DNA from: Tropicibacter alexandrii
Lineage (GTDB): Bacteria; Pseudomonadota; Alphaproteobacteria; Rhodobacterales; Rhodobacteraceae
Assembly (NCBI RefSeq): GCF_003667315.2
Contig: NZ_RCTZ02000016.1
Location: 42,631-106,630 of the forward strand
Length of the DNA stretch: 64,000 nucleotides
Direction of reading: 5' to 3'
The translations under genes were made by a program, and so were the position numbers. This document shows positions 16,168-26,000 of the stretch, piece by piece. The notes under the pieces were generated by a model. The model was not told the origin of the DNA. It did not search any database and saw only the letters and a list, made by a program, of their open reading frames with translations. Position 1 is the stretch's first letter. Every line of letters starts with the position of its first letter.

Positions 16168-19100
16168 TCAAGCGCCGTGGGGCAGTTGAAATCCAGCAGT
16201 TCCGGCATCAGGAACGGCACCGTCGCGCCGTCGAAGATGAAGCGATAGCTGATCGACCGCCCGCCCACGCCGTAGGTGACATCGACCGTGCTGCCCTTGA
16301 TCCGGGGCTTGCCGCTGCGCAAGAAGCTGACGATGTCCCAGCGCCCCTCGGCGATGGAATAGGTGTTCTGACGCCCCAACTCCGCCGGGATCAGGTCGAT
16401 CGACACGCCCGAGGCGCTGCCCGGCCAGACCGCGCCCGCGGGCGTGCTGTCCGGCTGGGTCGAGATCGGCGGGCTGCTGCCATGCACGGTCAGCGTCGCA
16501 AAGGCCACGGTCGGGGACGAGGTCAGATGCTTGACCGTCATGTTGACCTGCGGCTCTGCCCCGCCATTGGCAAAGAACGCCCGCTGGATTTTCTGTGCGC
16601 GGTCGAATTCGCGCAGCGTCGTGGGCGACAGGCGCTGGCCGATATTGCTGTCCGGGTCGGGCTGCAAACCCGAGGCGGTCGGCACCACGTGGCCGCGCAG
16701 ATGTGTCGAATAGAACTGGTCCATCCGGCCACCGGGGCCGAAGAACTGCCCGAACAGCGACGGCGAGATATGCCGCGACGACCGGCTGAACGGGAACAGG
16801 GGCTTGACCTCGGTGCGGCAGAACACGGCGATTTCGTCATTCAGCGCGGCGTTCAGATCGGCCATGGTCGCGTCTTCGGCGGCGGCGCGGAATTCCTTTT
16901 CGAGCCCGGTCAGCATCCGCCCGATCACGTCGGGCATGGCCGAGTTGTTGCGGGTCAGCGCGGTCAGCGTCTGGTTCAGCATGGTCTCGTCGGCGGGGGT
17001 GCTGACATGGAAGGCGTTGGTGCGGTTTTCCTGCACCGCCGCCAATTGCTGAAGCACGAGGTCGATGGGGCGACTGCCCTGCGCGCCCTGAAGGATCATG
17101 TGCCAGCGGGCAAAATCCGAGGTCAGCCGCTCGGCGCGACGGCGGTCGATATCCTCGGCCAGCCCACCGGCGCCCGCGCGGCTCTGGTTCTTGGACCGGC
17201 TGCGCAGGCTGTCCATGAACACCCGCCCAAAGACGCCCTGCCGCGAATAGATGCGGCCAAAGACGGCATTGCCCATATCGCCGGACAGGTCGCCGGTGGC
17301 CACCATCGTCGCCGCATCCTCGGCGGAAATCCCCGCGATCTCATCATAGATGCGGGTCATGCGGGTTTCCTCGTCCACCGCCTCGGCCAGCTCCAGCAGC
17401 GGCGAGGCCACCGGCGACGAGGCCAGCCCCAACAGACGGTATTCCGGCGGATCGACCGACATCGGCGCCAGCCGCATCTTGTCAAACACCTTGTCCCAAG
17501 CCTGCTTGAACTCGGACCGGTATTTGCGGAACAGGTCGTTTTCGAGATTGGCCAACTGCTGGTCATAGCCGACACGGTCGCCGCTTTCGCCCAGCACCCA
17601 GCTGTCCTCGCGCAGCTCGGTTTCGGCCACCGCCATCTGGTCGACGAAAAAGCCCCAATAGCCTTCGAACGTATACATGCCCGGCACGCCCAGATCCTCC
17701 AGCGGGGTGCCGTCGATGGTCTGGAACACCTGCATGACCGAACCGGACACCCGTTCCACGAGGTTGAAATCGGGCACGCCGGACAGCGCGGATTTCTCCT
17801 TGATCGCGGCATAGGCCTGATCGGCGAGCGGCAGGTTTACGATGGATTCCCGCGCCCGCAGCTTGATGTTCTCATCGGTGGCAATGCGCGGGGTCTGGTC
17901 GCCGTCCAGTTCCAGCATCGCGGCCAGATGCGCGTTCAGTTCGTCGCGGTCGGTGGCGCGGGTCGCACCGGGGACCTGCCGCAGCCAGACATCCTCGAAA
18001 TAGGTCTTGATGGCCTCGTCGCCATCGCCTTTCCCCTCACCCGCGAGCAGCATGTAGACCTTGAGCGCGCGATAGGTGCCTTCGGTATCCTCATCGACGA
18101 TCAGCTGGGGGATCTCGTTTTCCAGATGCAGCATCATGCGCGGCCGCAGCATCCGTTCCAGCGCATCCGAATAAGCCTGAAGCGCCGCCGTCCGCAAGGC
18201 CGCCTGCCGCGACAGGCCCAGCCGTTCCCAAAAGCCCGGTTCGCGGTCGTCGCCAAAACCGCCGGGCATGGTGCGCAGGTTCTGCAAATGCACCAGCGTC
18301 GGCGATGGGTCCGGGTCCGAGATGACCGAGGCGTTCAGCTCGTTGCGGGCAGCGTCGATATACTGTGCCGCATGGGCGTCCGCCTCGCGCACGAGGCTGG
18401 CATTCTGCCAGAACGAATAGCCAAACGCGCCCATGGCGCCCAGCGTACAGACCGCGATCACCGTCATCGCCAGCGTGCGCAGCACGGTCATCCGCCGCAC
18501 CGCGCCACGGTCGTAGTTCACCCAGTCCTTCTCGGCGAAGATCACCTGCGTGAGTAGGTTGCGCAGGAAAAAGCTCTTGCCCTTGCCGGACATGAAGGCG
18601 GGCTGGAATTCGGCGTGATCGGCCGGATCGCTGGCCATCATGCCCAGCACTTGGTCGATCGGCGTGCCCTCTTGCGTGCCCGAGCAGAAATAGAAGCCCC
18701 GAAGGATCGCGTTCGAGGCATAGCGCGTCGGCTCGAACACCCGGCGCAGGAACTCGCTGAGATTGCTGCGCAGCATCGCCATCTGGCCCGGCAGGCCGAA
18801 AATGGCGATCCGCGCGATCCCGTCGGGTTCCTCGCTCATGCGGTCGACCACCTCGTCCGAGAGGCGGCTCAACAGCGCGTCGAATTCCTCGGGCACGCGT
18901 TCATGCGTGGCCTCGCGTCGGTCGCGGGTCTGGAAGGTCACGCCCCAGACGCCGTTGCGCCGGTTCTGGCTGAAGGACGAGAAATACTCGCGGAAGCCGG
19001 AAATCAGGTCGGCCTTGGTGAACAGCACGTAGACCGGGAAGTCGATGCGCAGCACCTCGTGGATCTCGGCCAGACGCTCGCGCACGATGGCGGCATGGGC

Positions 19101-19799
19101 GGCGATATGCTCGGGCGTGCCGCGCATCATGTCCTCGACCGAAAAGGCGAGGATCACACCGTTGATCGGCTGGTCGGGGCGGCCCTTCTTGAGCAGGTTC
19201 AGGAAGGCGGTCCAGCTGTTGCGGTCGGCCTCGGCATTGCTGTCCTGCGTGGTATAGCGCCCGGCGGTGTCGATCAGCACCGCGTCCTCGGCGAACCACC
19301 AATCGCAATTGCGCGTCCCGCCAAAGCCCTGCGCCTGATCGGGGATCGCGTCCTGCCCCGGAAACTCGATCCCGGAATAGCGCAGCGCCGTCGTCTTGCC
19401 CGCGCCGGGCGGGCCGATGATGACGTACCATGGCAGGTCGTAGAGATAGTTCTTGCCGCCGGACTTCTTCAGCTTGTCCAGCGCTTTGGACATGCGCTCT
19501 GCCAGCACGTCGCCGTCCCCGGCGGGCTTGTCCATCAGGCTGTCTTCGAGCGCCTGCGCACGCTTGCGGCGACGGCGCCAGCGCAGGCCATAGACCAGCG
19601 CGATGATCGACAGGATGCCGACGATCAGCCCGCCACGCAGCCACGGGCTGAACAGCGCCTCGACCCCCGTCATCGGGAAGCCGAACCAGATCGCGAGGAA
19701 AATCCCCAGCACCCCCAGCACGATCAGCGGGATGCGCACCCATTTCGACCGGAACATCTTGCCCAGAAGTCGGAACGGGAGAGAGCGAAACAGGTACAT
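16164..19799 (-). CDS. tssM: T6SS membrane complex protein TssM (IcmF/VasK)
   Basis: Product of 1211 residues, normal length. Two N-terminal transmembrane helices (about 20-42 and 52-74) flank a short loop. Cytoplasmic Walker A GPPGAGKTT lies at about 128-136. A third helix (about 447-470) leads to the large periplasmic ImcF-related and C-terminal beta domains. It forms the inner-membrane/periplasmic core with TssL and TssJ. No tssJ lipoprotein gene is visible in this window. It starts one base after the tssL stop. Confidence 0.97.
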   Translation of the reverse strand: MYLFRSLPFRLLGKMFRSKWVRIPLIVLGVLGIFLAIWFGFPMTGVEALFSPWLRGGLIVGILSIIALVYGLRWRRRRKRAQALEDSLMDKPAGDGDVLAERMSKALDKLKKSGGKNYLYDLPWYVIIGPPGAGKTTALRYSGIEFPGQDAIPDQAQGFGGTRNCDWWFAEDAVLIDTAGRYTTQDSNAEADRNSWTAFLNLLKKGRPDQPINGVILAFSVEDMMRGTPEHIAAHAAIVRERLAEIHEVLRIDFPVYVLFTKADLISGFREYFSSFSQNRRNGVWGVTFQTRDRREATHERVPEEFDALLSRLSDEVVDRMSEEPDGIARIAIFGLPGQMAMLRSNLSEFLRRVFEPTRYASNAILRGFYFCSGTQEGTPIDQVLGMMASDPADHAEFQPAFMSGKGKSFFLRNLLTQVIFAEKDWVNYDRGAVRRMTVLRTLAMTVIAVCTLGAMGAFGYSFWQNASLVREADAHAAQYIDAARNELNASVISDPDPSPTLVHLQNLRTMPGGFGDDREPGFWERLGLSRQAALRTAALQAYSDALERMLRPRMMLHLENEIPQLIVDEDTEGTYRALKVYMLLAGEGKGDGDEAIKTYFEDVWLRQVPGATRATDRDELNAHLAAMLELDGDQTPRIATDENIKLRARESIVNLPLADQAYAAIKEKSALSGVPDFNLVERVSGSVMQVFQTIDGTPLEDLGVPGMYTFEGYWGFFVDQMAVAETELREDSWVLGESGDRVGYDQQLANLENDLFRKYRSEFKQAWDKVFDKMRLAPMSVDPPEYRLLGLASSPVASPLLELAEAVDEETRMTRIYDEIAGISAEDAATMVATGDLSGDMGNAVFGRIYSRQGVFGRVFMDSLRSRSKNQSRAGAGGLAEDIDRRRAERLTSDFARWHMILQGAQGSRPIDLVLQQLAAVQENRTNAFHVSTPADETMLNQTLTALTRNNSAMPDVIGRMLTGLEKEFRAAAEDATMADLNAALNDEIAVFCRTEVKPLFPFSRSSRHISPSLFGQFFGPGGRMDQFYSTHLRGHVVPTASGLQPDPDSNIGQRLSPTTLREFDRAQKIQRAFFANGGAEPQVNMTVKHLTSSPTVAFATLTVHGSSPPISTQPDSTPAGAVWPGSASGVSIDLIPAELGRQNTYSIAEGRWDIVSFLRSGKPRIKGSTVDVTYGVGGRSISYRFIFDGATVPFLMPELLDFNCPTALE

Positions 19800-19800
19800 C

Positions 19801-21591
19801 TCAGTCCTCTCGCGGGATCATGATCTCGACCCGTCGGTTGCGGGCCTGACCTTCCTTGGTGCCGTTATCGGCAATCGGATCGACCGCGCCCTTGCCCTCG
19901 GCGGCGATGCGGTCGGGATCGGCCAGCACCGTCTTGAGGATCTCGGCCACGGTGGTGGCGCGGGCCTCGGACAGATCCTGGTTGGTCTTGTAGCGCCCGC
20001 GCCCGGACGGCTTTACGCTGTCCGTATGGCCGACCACGCGCACCGGGCCGAATTCGTCATCGAGAGCCGCACCGATGGTCGCCGCCAATTGCTGGAAATC
20101 GCTGCGCAACTCGGCGCTGCCGGGGGCAAATTGCAGGTAGTCGCCGACCCGGACAAAGATCCACTCGTTCTTGACATCCACCTCGACCTCGCCGGACTCG
20201 ATCGGCGCGGCCAGCGCAGTGCGCAGGCGGTCCAGTTGGCTGGTCTTGGGGGGCTCGGGCTTGCGCACCACCGGCTCGGTGCGTTCGATCGCCACCGGCC
20301 TGAGATCGAAATGCATCGCCGCGATGCCCTGTTCGGTCAGGTCGCTCTGCCGCGCCAGCAGGGTCGAGAGTGTCGCGAACAGCGCCACGACCATCAGCGC
20401 GCCAACACCCGCGATGGCCCAGATCGGCGGCCCGCCCCGCCGGGTCTTGCCGCGCAGCACCACCGGCAACCACCGGACCGAGATATCCTCGTCCGCGCGC
20501 GGCTGCACCCGGCGCAGCGTGTCATAGATCGCCGCGCGGATGCGCGCGAGATCGGCGGTGCCGTTGGGCATGGCGCGGTACTGCCCCTCGAAACCCAGCG
20601 ACAGGCAGGTCAGCATCAGTTCCAGCAGGTGGAATTTCTGCCCCGGCGCCTTCATGGCGGCATCCATGCGCTGGAAGAAACCGACGCCGGAATTGCGCTC
20701 GCCAAAGAATTGCGCGCCCATGGAATATTCCAGCCACATGCCGCGATCCGCGCCGGGCAGGTTCTGGACGATGTCATCGGCGGTGGCCGACAGCGCGTAT
20801 TTGGCGTCGCGCACATCGTCCGGCGGTACGCCCTTTTGCAGCGCGTTGCGCTCGAACAGGTCGATCTCGCGCGCGACATGTTCCAGCAGCGGCGCGGATT
20901 GCATTTCCACCAGTCCGGTGCGCAAGCGGCCCAACAGGATCAGCAGGTTCGCCGCCGAAGCCAGCAGCGGGTTGGTCGAGCCGCCCTCCCCCAGCCCCGA
21001 GGCGCGCAAAGCATCGGCCAGCGGGATCTTGCGGTGCTGGCGCGGGGCGGTCTGTTCTTCCTGATGGCGGATTTCCGGGAACATCTGCTCCGAGGCGGAG
21101 CGCTGTCCGGTATCGGGCCGATAGGACTGGCCGGGATAGGGGGTGGGCTGCGGCGGCGGAGTGGGCGCAGGTCCCGGTTGCGGCGGCGGGGTCGGATGCG
21201 GCGGCAAAGACCCGCCCAGCCACGTGTCGTCCTGCTCCTGCGGGGGCGGCCCCCAATTGGTGGTTTGATGCGGCGGTTGCTGGATCGGCGACCGGGGCGG
21301 CGGCGTGGGCGCAACGCGCGGCGGCTCGGGGTTGACCGGCGGGCGGTATTGCGGCTGGGGCGGTTGCGGAGGCGGAGTATATTGCGGCGGTTGGGATTGT
21401 GGCGGCGGTGCCGCCGGGCGCGGCGCCTGCTGTTGCGGGTTCTGCGCCGGGGGCAGCGGCGTGCCAAACACCGTCCTGTCGCCATCATCCTGCGGCGGAG
21501 GAGACGCCGGAGGCCGGGGCTGCGCCTGTGGACGCGGCGGGACGGGCAAGGGCTGCCCGAAGACCGTCTTGTCGTCGTCGTCCTCGGCCAT
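19801..21591 (-). CDS. tssL: T6SS TssL (DotU family) with C-terminal OmpA/peptidoglycan-binding domain
   Basis: Product of 596 residues from the ATG overlapping the tssK stop (TGATG), with GGAGAACGCG upstream. Residues 1-190 are a proline-rich extension containing DDDDKTVFG (Thr9), GDRTVFG (Thr40) and DDTWLGG (Thr123). These resemble one another and the DDDDRT near the PpkA N-terminus. The DotU cytoplasmic domain (about 200-380) is followed by one transmembrane helix (about 387-408) and an OmpA-like domain (about 460-596) ending RNRRVEIMI, which anchors the complex to peptidoglycan. In related bacteria TssL is phosphorylated by PpkA on an N-terminal Thr and then bound by Fha. No fha gene is in this window. 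Confidence 0.96.
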   Translation of the reverse strand: MAEDDDDKTVFGQPLPVPPRPQAQPRPPASPPPQDDGDRTVFGTPLPPAQNPQQQAPRPAAPPPQSQPPQYTPPPQPPQPQYRPPVNPEPPRVAPTPPPRSPIQQPPHQTTNWGPPPQEQDDTWLGGSLPPHPTPPPQPGPAPTPPPQPTPYPGQSYRPDTGQRSASEQMFPEIRHQEEQTAPRQHRKIPLADALRASGLGEGGSTNPLLASAANLLILLGRLRTGLVEMQSAPLLEHVAREIDLFERNALQKGVPPDDVRDAKYALSATADDIVQNLPGADRGMWLEYSMGAQFFGERNSGVGFFQRMDAAMKAPGQKFHLLELMLTCLSLGFEGQYRAMPNGTADLARIRAAIYDTLRRVQPRADEDISVRWLPVVLRGKTRRGGPPIWAIAGVGALMVVALFATLSTLLARQSDLTEQGIAAMHFDLRPVAIERTEPVVRKPEPPKTSQLDRLRTALAAPIESGEVEVDVKNEWIFVRVGDYLQFAPGSAELRSDFQQLAATIGAALDDEFGPVRVVGHTDSVKPSGRGRYKTNQDLSEARATTVAEILKTVLADPDRIAAEGKGAVDPIADNGTKEGQARNRRVEIMIPRED

Positions 21592-22925
21592 CACGCGTTC
21601 TCCGGTATGGCCCAAAGCTCAAGCTTCAGATCCGGCCAGTTCCCGGCAAAGTGCATGCCGATCGCCGGCGCCGTGGAAAACTCGCGCCACAGGTCCGAGC
21701 TTTTGTCCATCAGGAAGTAGACATTGCTCGAAATCACCCGCAACTGGCGCGGCGGGTTGGGCAGATGGACCAGCGACACGCCGGGCAGGTTGGCGTTGAT
21801 GATCTGGCGCATCCGCGTGCTGGGCCCAGCCTTGCAGAGCAGAGGGAATTGTTGCTGCACCTGCGTCAGCGGCAGGCCCGAACTGACCTCGACCACGAAG
21901 GTCGCATTGGCGAACAGGTTGCGGTCGTTGACGGTGGCAAGATAGGAATTGGCGCGCTTTTCCTCCAGCGGGATGCGGATCGCGCGACCCACCTCCAGCG
22001 ACAGAAGCGACTGGATGTCATAGACGATGGGCGTGAAGCTGTCCTTGGGCGCGTCGTGGCGATAGCCGCCGTAATCCTTGGCCCGCCGGTCGCCCTGATC
22101 GAAGGTGGTCAGTTCCCCGGCAAGGCTCACCAGCTTTTCATACAGCCGTTCGGGATGCACCGCCCCCTGCCCCTTCAGGTGGCGCAGGATCGGCAATTCG
22201 CGGTTCAGCACCATCAGCATCAGGTAATCGGTCGCCTGCATCCCACCGCCGGAAGACGGGTCCGAGGCATAGCGCGACAGCGTCGCCAGCTTGGCCTCCA
22301 TCCAGCCGATGACCCGGCTGAGGTAGCCCTCGTAGCCCGGATGCACCGCCAGGATCAGCCCGGTCGGCGGTACGGTATCGTCCAGCTTGACCACGCCATC
22401 GCGCATCTCGGTGATGCGGCCCAGAAAGATGTTCTGATAGCCCGGGCGCGGCGTCTGGCGCAGGGCGATCTCCAGCCGCGGCGTGGCGATCTCGATCATC
22501 TGCTCGCTGCGCGCGGATGAGGCATTGTCCGCCACCGTTTCCGCCCCCAGCAGGTAGCGCGTGGCGGTGTCGGCGCTGGCGGCGGCCACGTCCTGCGCGT
22601 TGATCTCGATATCGGGCAGGGTCAGCCAGATGCCAAGGCCCGACGCCTCGTCCTCGGGGACGGCGACGGGGACCGGCAAGGGCGTGGCATTGGGGGCATC
22701 GAACGGCATGCCATCGGGCATGATCCCCACCACGGAGCGCAAGCCGATGCGCCCCTGCTGTGCCAGATCGCGGTCAAAGACCAGTTCCGCCACGCCCCAG
22801 GGATAGGGGGTGATCTGCGCCGTCCGCATGCGCAGCAGATGTTCCTGGTAGCGGTCGGCCTGCTGCAAATGATGGGGCTGCAGGAACAGACCTTCTTTCC
22901 AGGCAACTTTGCTGAACCATGACAT
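21591..22925 (-). CDS. tssK: T6SS baseplate protein TssK
   Basis: Product of 444 residues, usual TssK length. The ATG at 22925 gives the conserved start MSWFSKVAWKEGLFLQPHHL. The open frame extends further upstream, but without homology. TssK trimers connect the baseplate to the TssL/TssM membrane complex. It is the first gene of the minus-strand operon tssK-tssL-tssM-tagF-pppA-ppkA, all joined by overlaps or one-base gaps. The promoter must lie in 22926-23007, which holds an interrupted palindrome. Confidence 0.96.
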   Translation of the reverse strand: MSWFSKVAWKEGLFLQPHHLQQADRYQEHLLRMRTAQITPYPWGVAELVFDRDLAQQGRIGLRSVVGIMPDGMPFDAPNATPLPVPVAVPEDEASGLGIWLTLPDIEINAQDVAAASADTATRYLLGAETVADNASSARSEQMIEIATPRLEIALRQTPRPGYQNIFLGRITEMRDGVVKLDDTVPPTGLILAVHPGYEGYLSRVIGWMEAKLATLSRYASDPSSGGGMQATDYLMLMVLNRELPILRHLKGQGAVHPERLYEKLVSLAGELTTFDQGDRRAKDYGGYRHDAPKDSFTPIVYDIQSLLSLEVGRAIRIPLEEKRANSYLATVNDRNLFANATFVVEVSSGLPLTQVQQQFPLLCKAGPSTRMRQIINANLPGVSLVHLPNPPRQLRVISSNVYFLMDKSSDLWREFSTAPAIGMHFAGNWPDLKLELWAIPENA

Positions 22926-22976
22926 GGTAAAAGCGGACCCTTGCTTGAAATCGGCCCCCGGCGCGGCTGCGGGGCG

Positions 22977-22995
22977 GAATAATCTTGAATTATTC
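22977..22995. promoter_or_regulatory. interrupted palindrome in the tssK promoter region
   Basis: GAATAAT and ATTATTC arms (7 bp, perfect) surround a five-base centre CTTGA. The AT-rich element stands out in a very GC-rich region 52 bases upstream of the tssK ATG, so it is a candidate operator or promoter element. No matching regulator is encoded nearby. Confidence 0.4.
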
Positions 22996-23007
22996 GCAGT
23001 TTGGGTC

Positions 23008-23039
23008 CTGACCAAGGCGCGGTCAAGCGCCTTGGTCAG
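23008..23039 (-). terminator. 13-bp inverted repeat after the autotransporter gene
   Basis: CTGACCAAGGCGC (23008-23020) and its exact complement GCGCCTTGGTCAG (23027-23039) surround a six-base loop. It lies ten bases beyond the autotransporter stop and upstream of tssK, so it likely ends the autotransporter transcript. No long T run follows on the minus strand. The arms contain CAAGGCGC, the same core as one palindrome of the array at 30656-30778. Confidence 0.7.
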
Positions 23040-23048
23040 AAGTTTTCT

Positions 23049-26000
23049 TCAGAACTGCAACTGGAACTGGGCGGTCAGACCCCAGCTCTTGAGCGACTCG
23101 CCGAACCGCGAATCTGCGCGGATATTGGTCGACATCTGCCGCGCCGGCAGGGCCGAGCCGCCATCCAGCAACTTCTGGAAGTTCCAGCCGACGCTGAATT
23201 CGCCGAACGTGCCGAGGTTGGTCCCGCTGCTGACCAGCGGCGCGCCCACGGGCTGGCCCCCGACCAGGTTCTGGTAATACTCGGTCGTCACCTCGTCGGC
23301 GAAATCGCGATAGCCCGTCAGCGTGGCGTAGTAAGTCGAGATCGACCGCCCGTCCGCGCCCGGCTTCTGGGTGAACAAGGTGGTCGACAGGTAGCCGATC
23401 TTGGTCTCGATCTCGTCGATGACCAGAAGACCGTCATCGCCTGCGCCGGGATTGTTGTCGAACAGGATGTCATCCGTTTCGACCTTGGAATACGAGAAGC
23501 CAAGGCGCGGCTGAACGAAGATCAGCTTGTCCTGCATCAGGCGGTGGGTATAGCTCGCCTCCGCCGCGAAGGTATGCCCCCGGCTCTCATAGCTCTGGTC
23601 GGCGACACCCAGACCTTGGAAGCCACCCAACGGGTTGTTCTCGAGGTCGTAGGAGGTGTGCTCGTAGCGGTACTGGGTCGAGATCGCGAACTGGTTGCGC
23701 ACCGCCGTCATGTAGAGCCCGCCAAAGGTCTGACGGAAATCCGTCTCGTTGAGGCTGGTGACGATGTTCGAGTTGATCTGGCCGGTCGTCGGGTCGAAGG
23801 CAAAGACCGGCTGTTCCATCTTGCCTTGGTTCAGGCCGAGCAGGCCGCCATAGCCGATGCTCCAGCCGTTGTAATAGCCGTTCGAGCACGCCCGGTCGAA
23901 GCCCAGCATCATGCCGGAATAGCTGGCATCCAACTCGCTGTCATAGACACCCAGCCCGGTCGTGGTCTGGCCCGAGGATTCCGCGCGCCCACCGGTCGCC
24001 CGGCCCCAGCCGCTGAAGCCACAGGGACGTTCCGCCGCGTCGGGACCGGCGTAGAAGCCGACCGCCGCCGCCGAGGGCCGGTTGATCACCGAGCCGATCA
24101 ACGACTGGTTCAGCGCGATGCCCGAAGCCAGCCCGCCGATTGCGGGGTTGGCACCGCTGTTCAGCTGGATCTCGCCTGCGGCGGTGTTGTTCACCACCTC
24201 GTAGAGGACCGCGCCCGAAACCGGCAGACCGCTGCTGCTGAGGTCCAGACCGGCGCTGCTGCCGGTATAGGCGATCAGCGTCGGGTCGCTGCCAAGCTGG
24301 CTGAAGAACGAGCCGACATTGTTGAAGGCCAGCGTCGCAGTGCCGGTGACATCGCCATCGACGAAGATGAAGTCGGTCGAGTCCACCGCATCGCCATTCG
24401 GCGCCGCGATGCCCGACAGGTTGATGTCGTAGCGCAGGGTGCCGTTCAGCACGGTGTCGCCGTTGACGGTGATGACATCGCCGGTCCGGCCATCGGCCAT
24501 GCTGAGGATGCCCTCGTTGGTCAGGCCATTGGCCCCGCCAGCGCCCACCGTCACGGAGCCATCCACCTCGAACGCGCCGAGGTTCACCAGCGCGGCGTTC
24601 AGCGTGGACCCGTCCTGCATGGCCAGCAGGCCATTGTTGGTCAGGGCGGTGCCGGTGACCGTGCTGCCCGAGGTGATCAGCGTGCCGCCGCCGCCAACGC
24701 TGGTCAGCGCGGTGACAGCCGGGCCGCCATTGTTCTCGAACAGGCCGAAGCTCAGGGTGTTGTCGATGATGAAGGTGCCGTCATTGACCACGTCGCCGGT
24801 GATGGCCGAGGGGCCATCGACGCCCACATCCGCCCCGGCTTGGTTCAGCAGGTTGCCATCCAGCGTGCCGGACAGGCCGAGAAAGCCCGAGTTGTCCACG
24901 TCACCCGTGACGAGCCCGGACAACAGCATCAGCCCGGCATTGCTGACATCGCCGTTCAGCGTGCCTTCGACATTGACGCCGCCACCGACGGCGTTGTCCA
25001 GCGGCATGTCCAGCGTGCCGTTTGCGCCGATGTTCAGCAGGGCGTTGGTCTGGTTCTGGAACACCGTGCTGCCAGAGCCGCGCAGCGTGCCTTCGACGAT
25101 GCGGAACGTGGCCGCGTTGAAGACCGCGGCATCGTGATCCAGCCGCACGACAAAGCCCGACGCGCCGCCGGTCTCGCCGATCATGAACGCGCCCGAATTG
25201 TCGATGCTGTCGAGGCCAAAGAGCTGGTCGGCGACCAGCACCGAGCCACCGACGGCATTGGTGATCCCGCCGTCGAGGTTGCGCGTCAGCACGGCGATCG
25301 CCCCGGCTTGGTTGTCGAGATCGCCGGTGATGCGGCCATCCGAAACCAGCACCGACTGGTTCGCCACGTCACCGACGATCAGACCGGTCGCGCTGTTTGT
25401 CAGCGACCGGCCCGCGATGGTCACGTCGCCGAGGATCTCACCAGCGTTGGACGACAGGCCCGAGGTCACCAGCGTGCCGGTGATCGTGCCGCCCGACAGG
25501 TTGGCGAAGACACCGCCATTGACCAGCGCGCCGCCGTTCAGTTGCCCGGCATTCTGCACCATGCCGCCATTCTGGGTCAGCAGACCGGTGACGATCCCCT
25601 GCCCGCCATTGGTGACGTCGCCATTGCCGACCAGAACGGTGCCGGTCACCAGACCGTTGTTCAGGAAGGAGGCGTTGTTGTAGTTCTCCAGCGCCGCGAT
25701 GGTGCCGTAGTTGCCGCCAAGCCCGTTGCCTTGGTTGGTCACGACCTGCGCCGTGGCGGTGTCGAAGATCGTCACCACGCCGCCTGCGGTGTTCAGGATG
25801 TCCCCGGCGCTGCCGCCGGTGATGTTCAGGATACCCCGGTTGGTCACATCCCCCAGCAGGCCCGAGCTCATCACGCCGCTGCCCGCGGCAATGGTCGTGG
25901 CAAGGCCAACATTGCCACGGTTGAACACGACGCCGCCGCCGCGCACGGTCAGGTTCCCGGCCAGCGCGCCGTCATTATAGAGCGTGCCCCCCGCGATCAC

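Noticed and set aside
12667..18557. Very long open frames on the plus strand opposite ppkA, pppA, tagF and tssM
   Set aside because: No recognisable protein features; the opposite strand has well-defined T6SS proteins with overlapping starts and stops.
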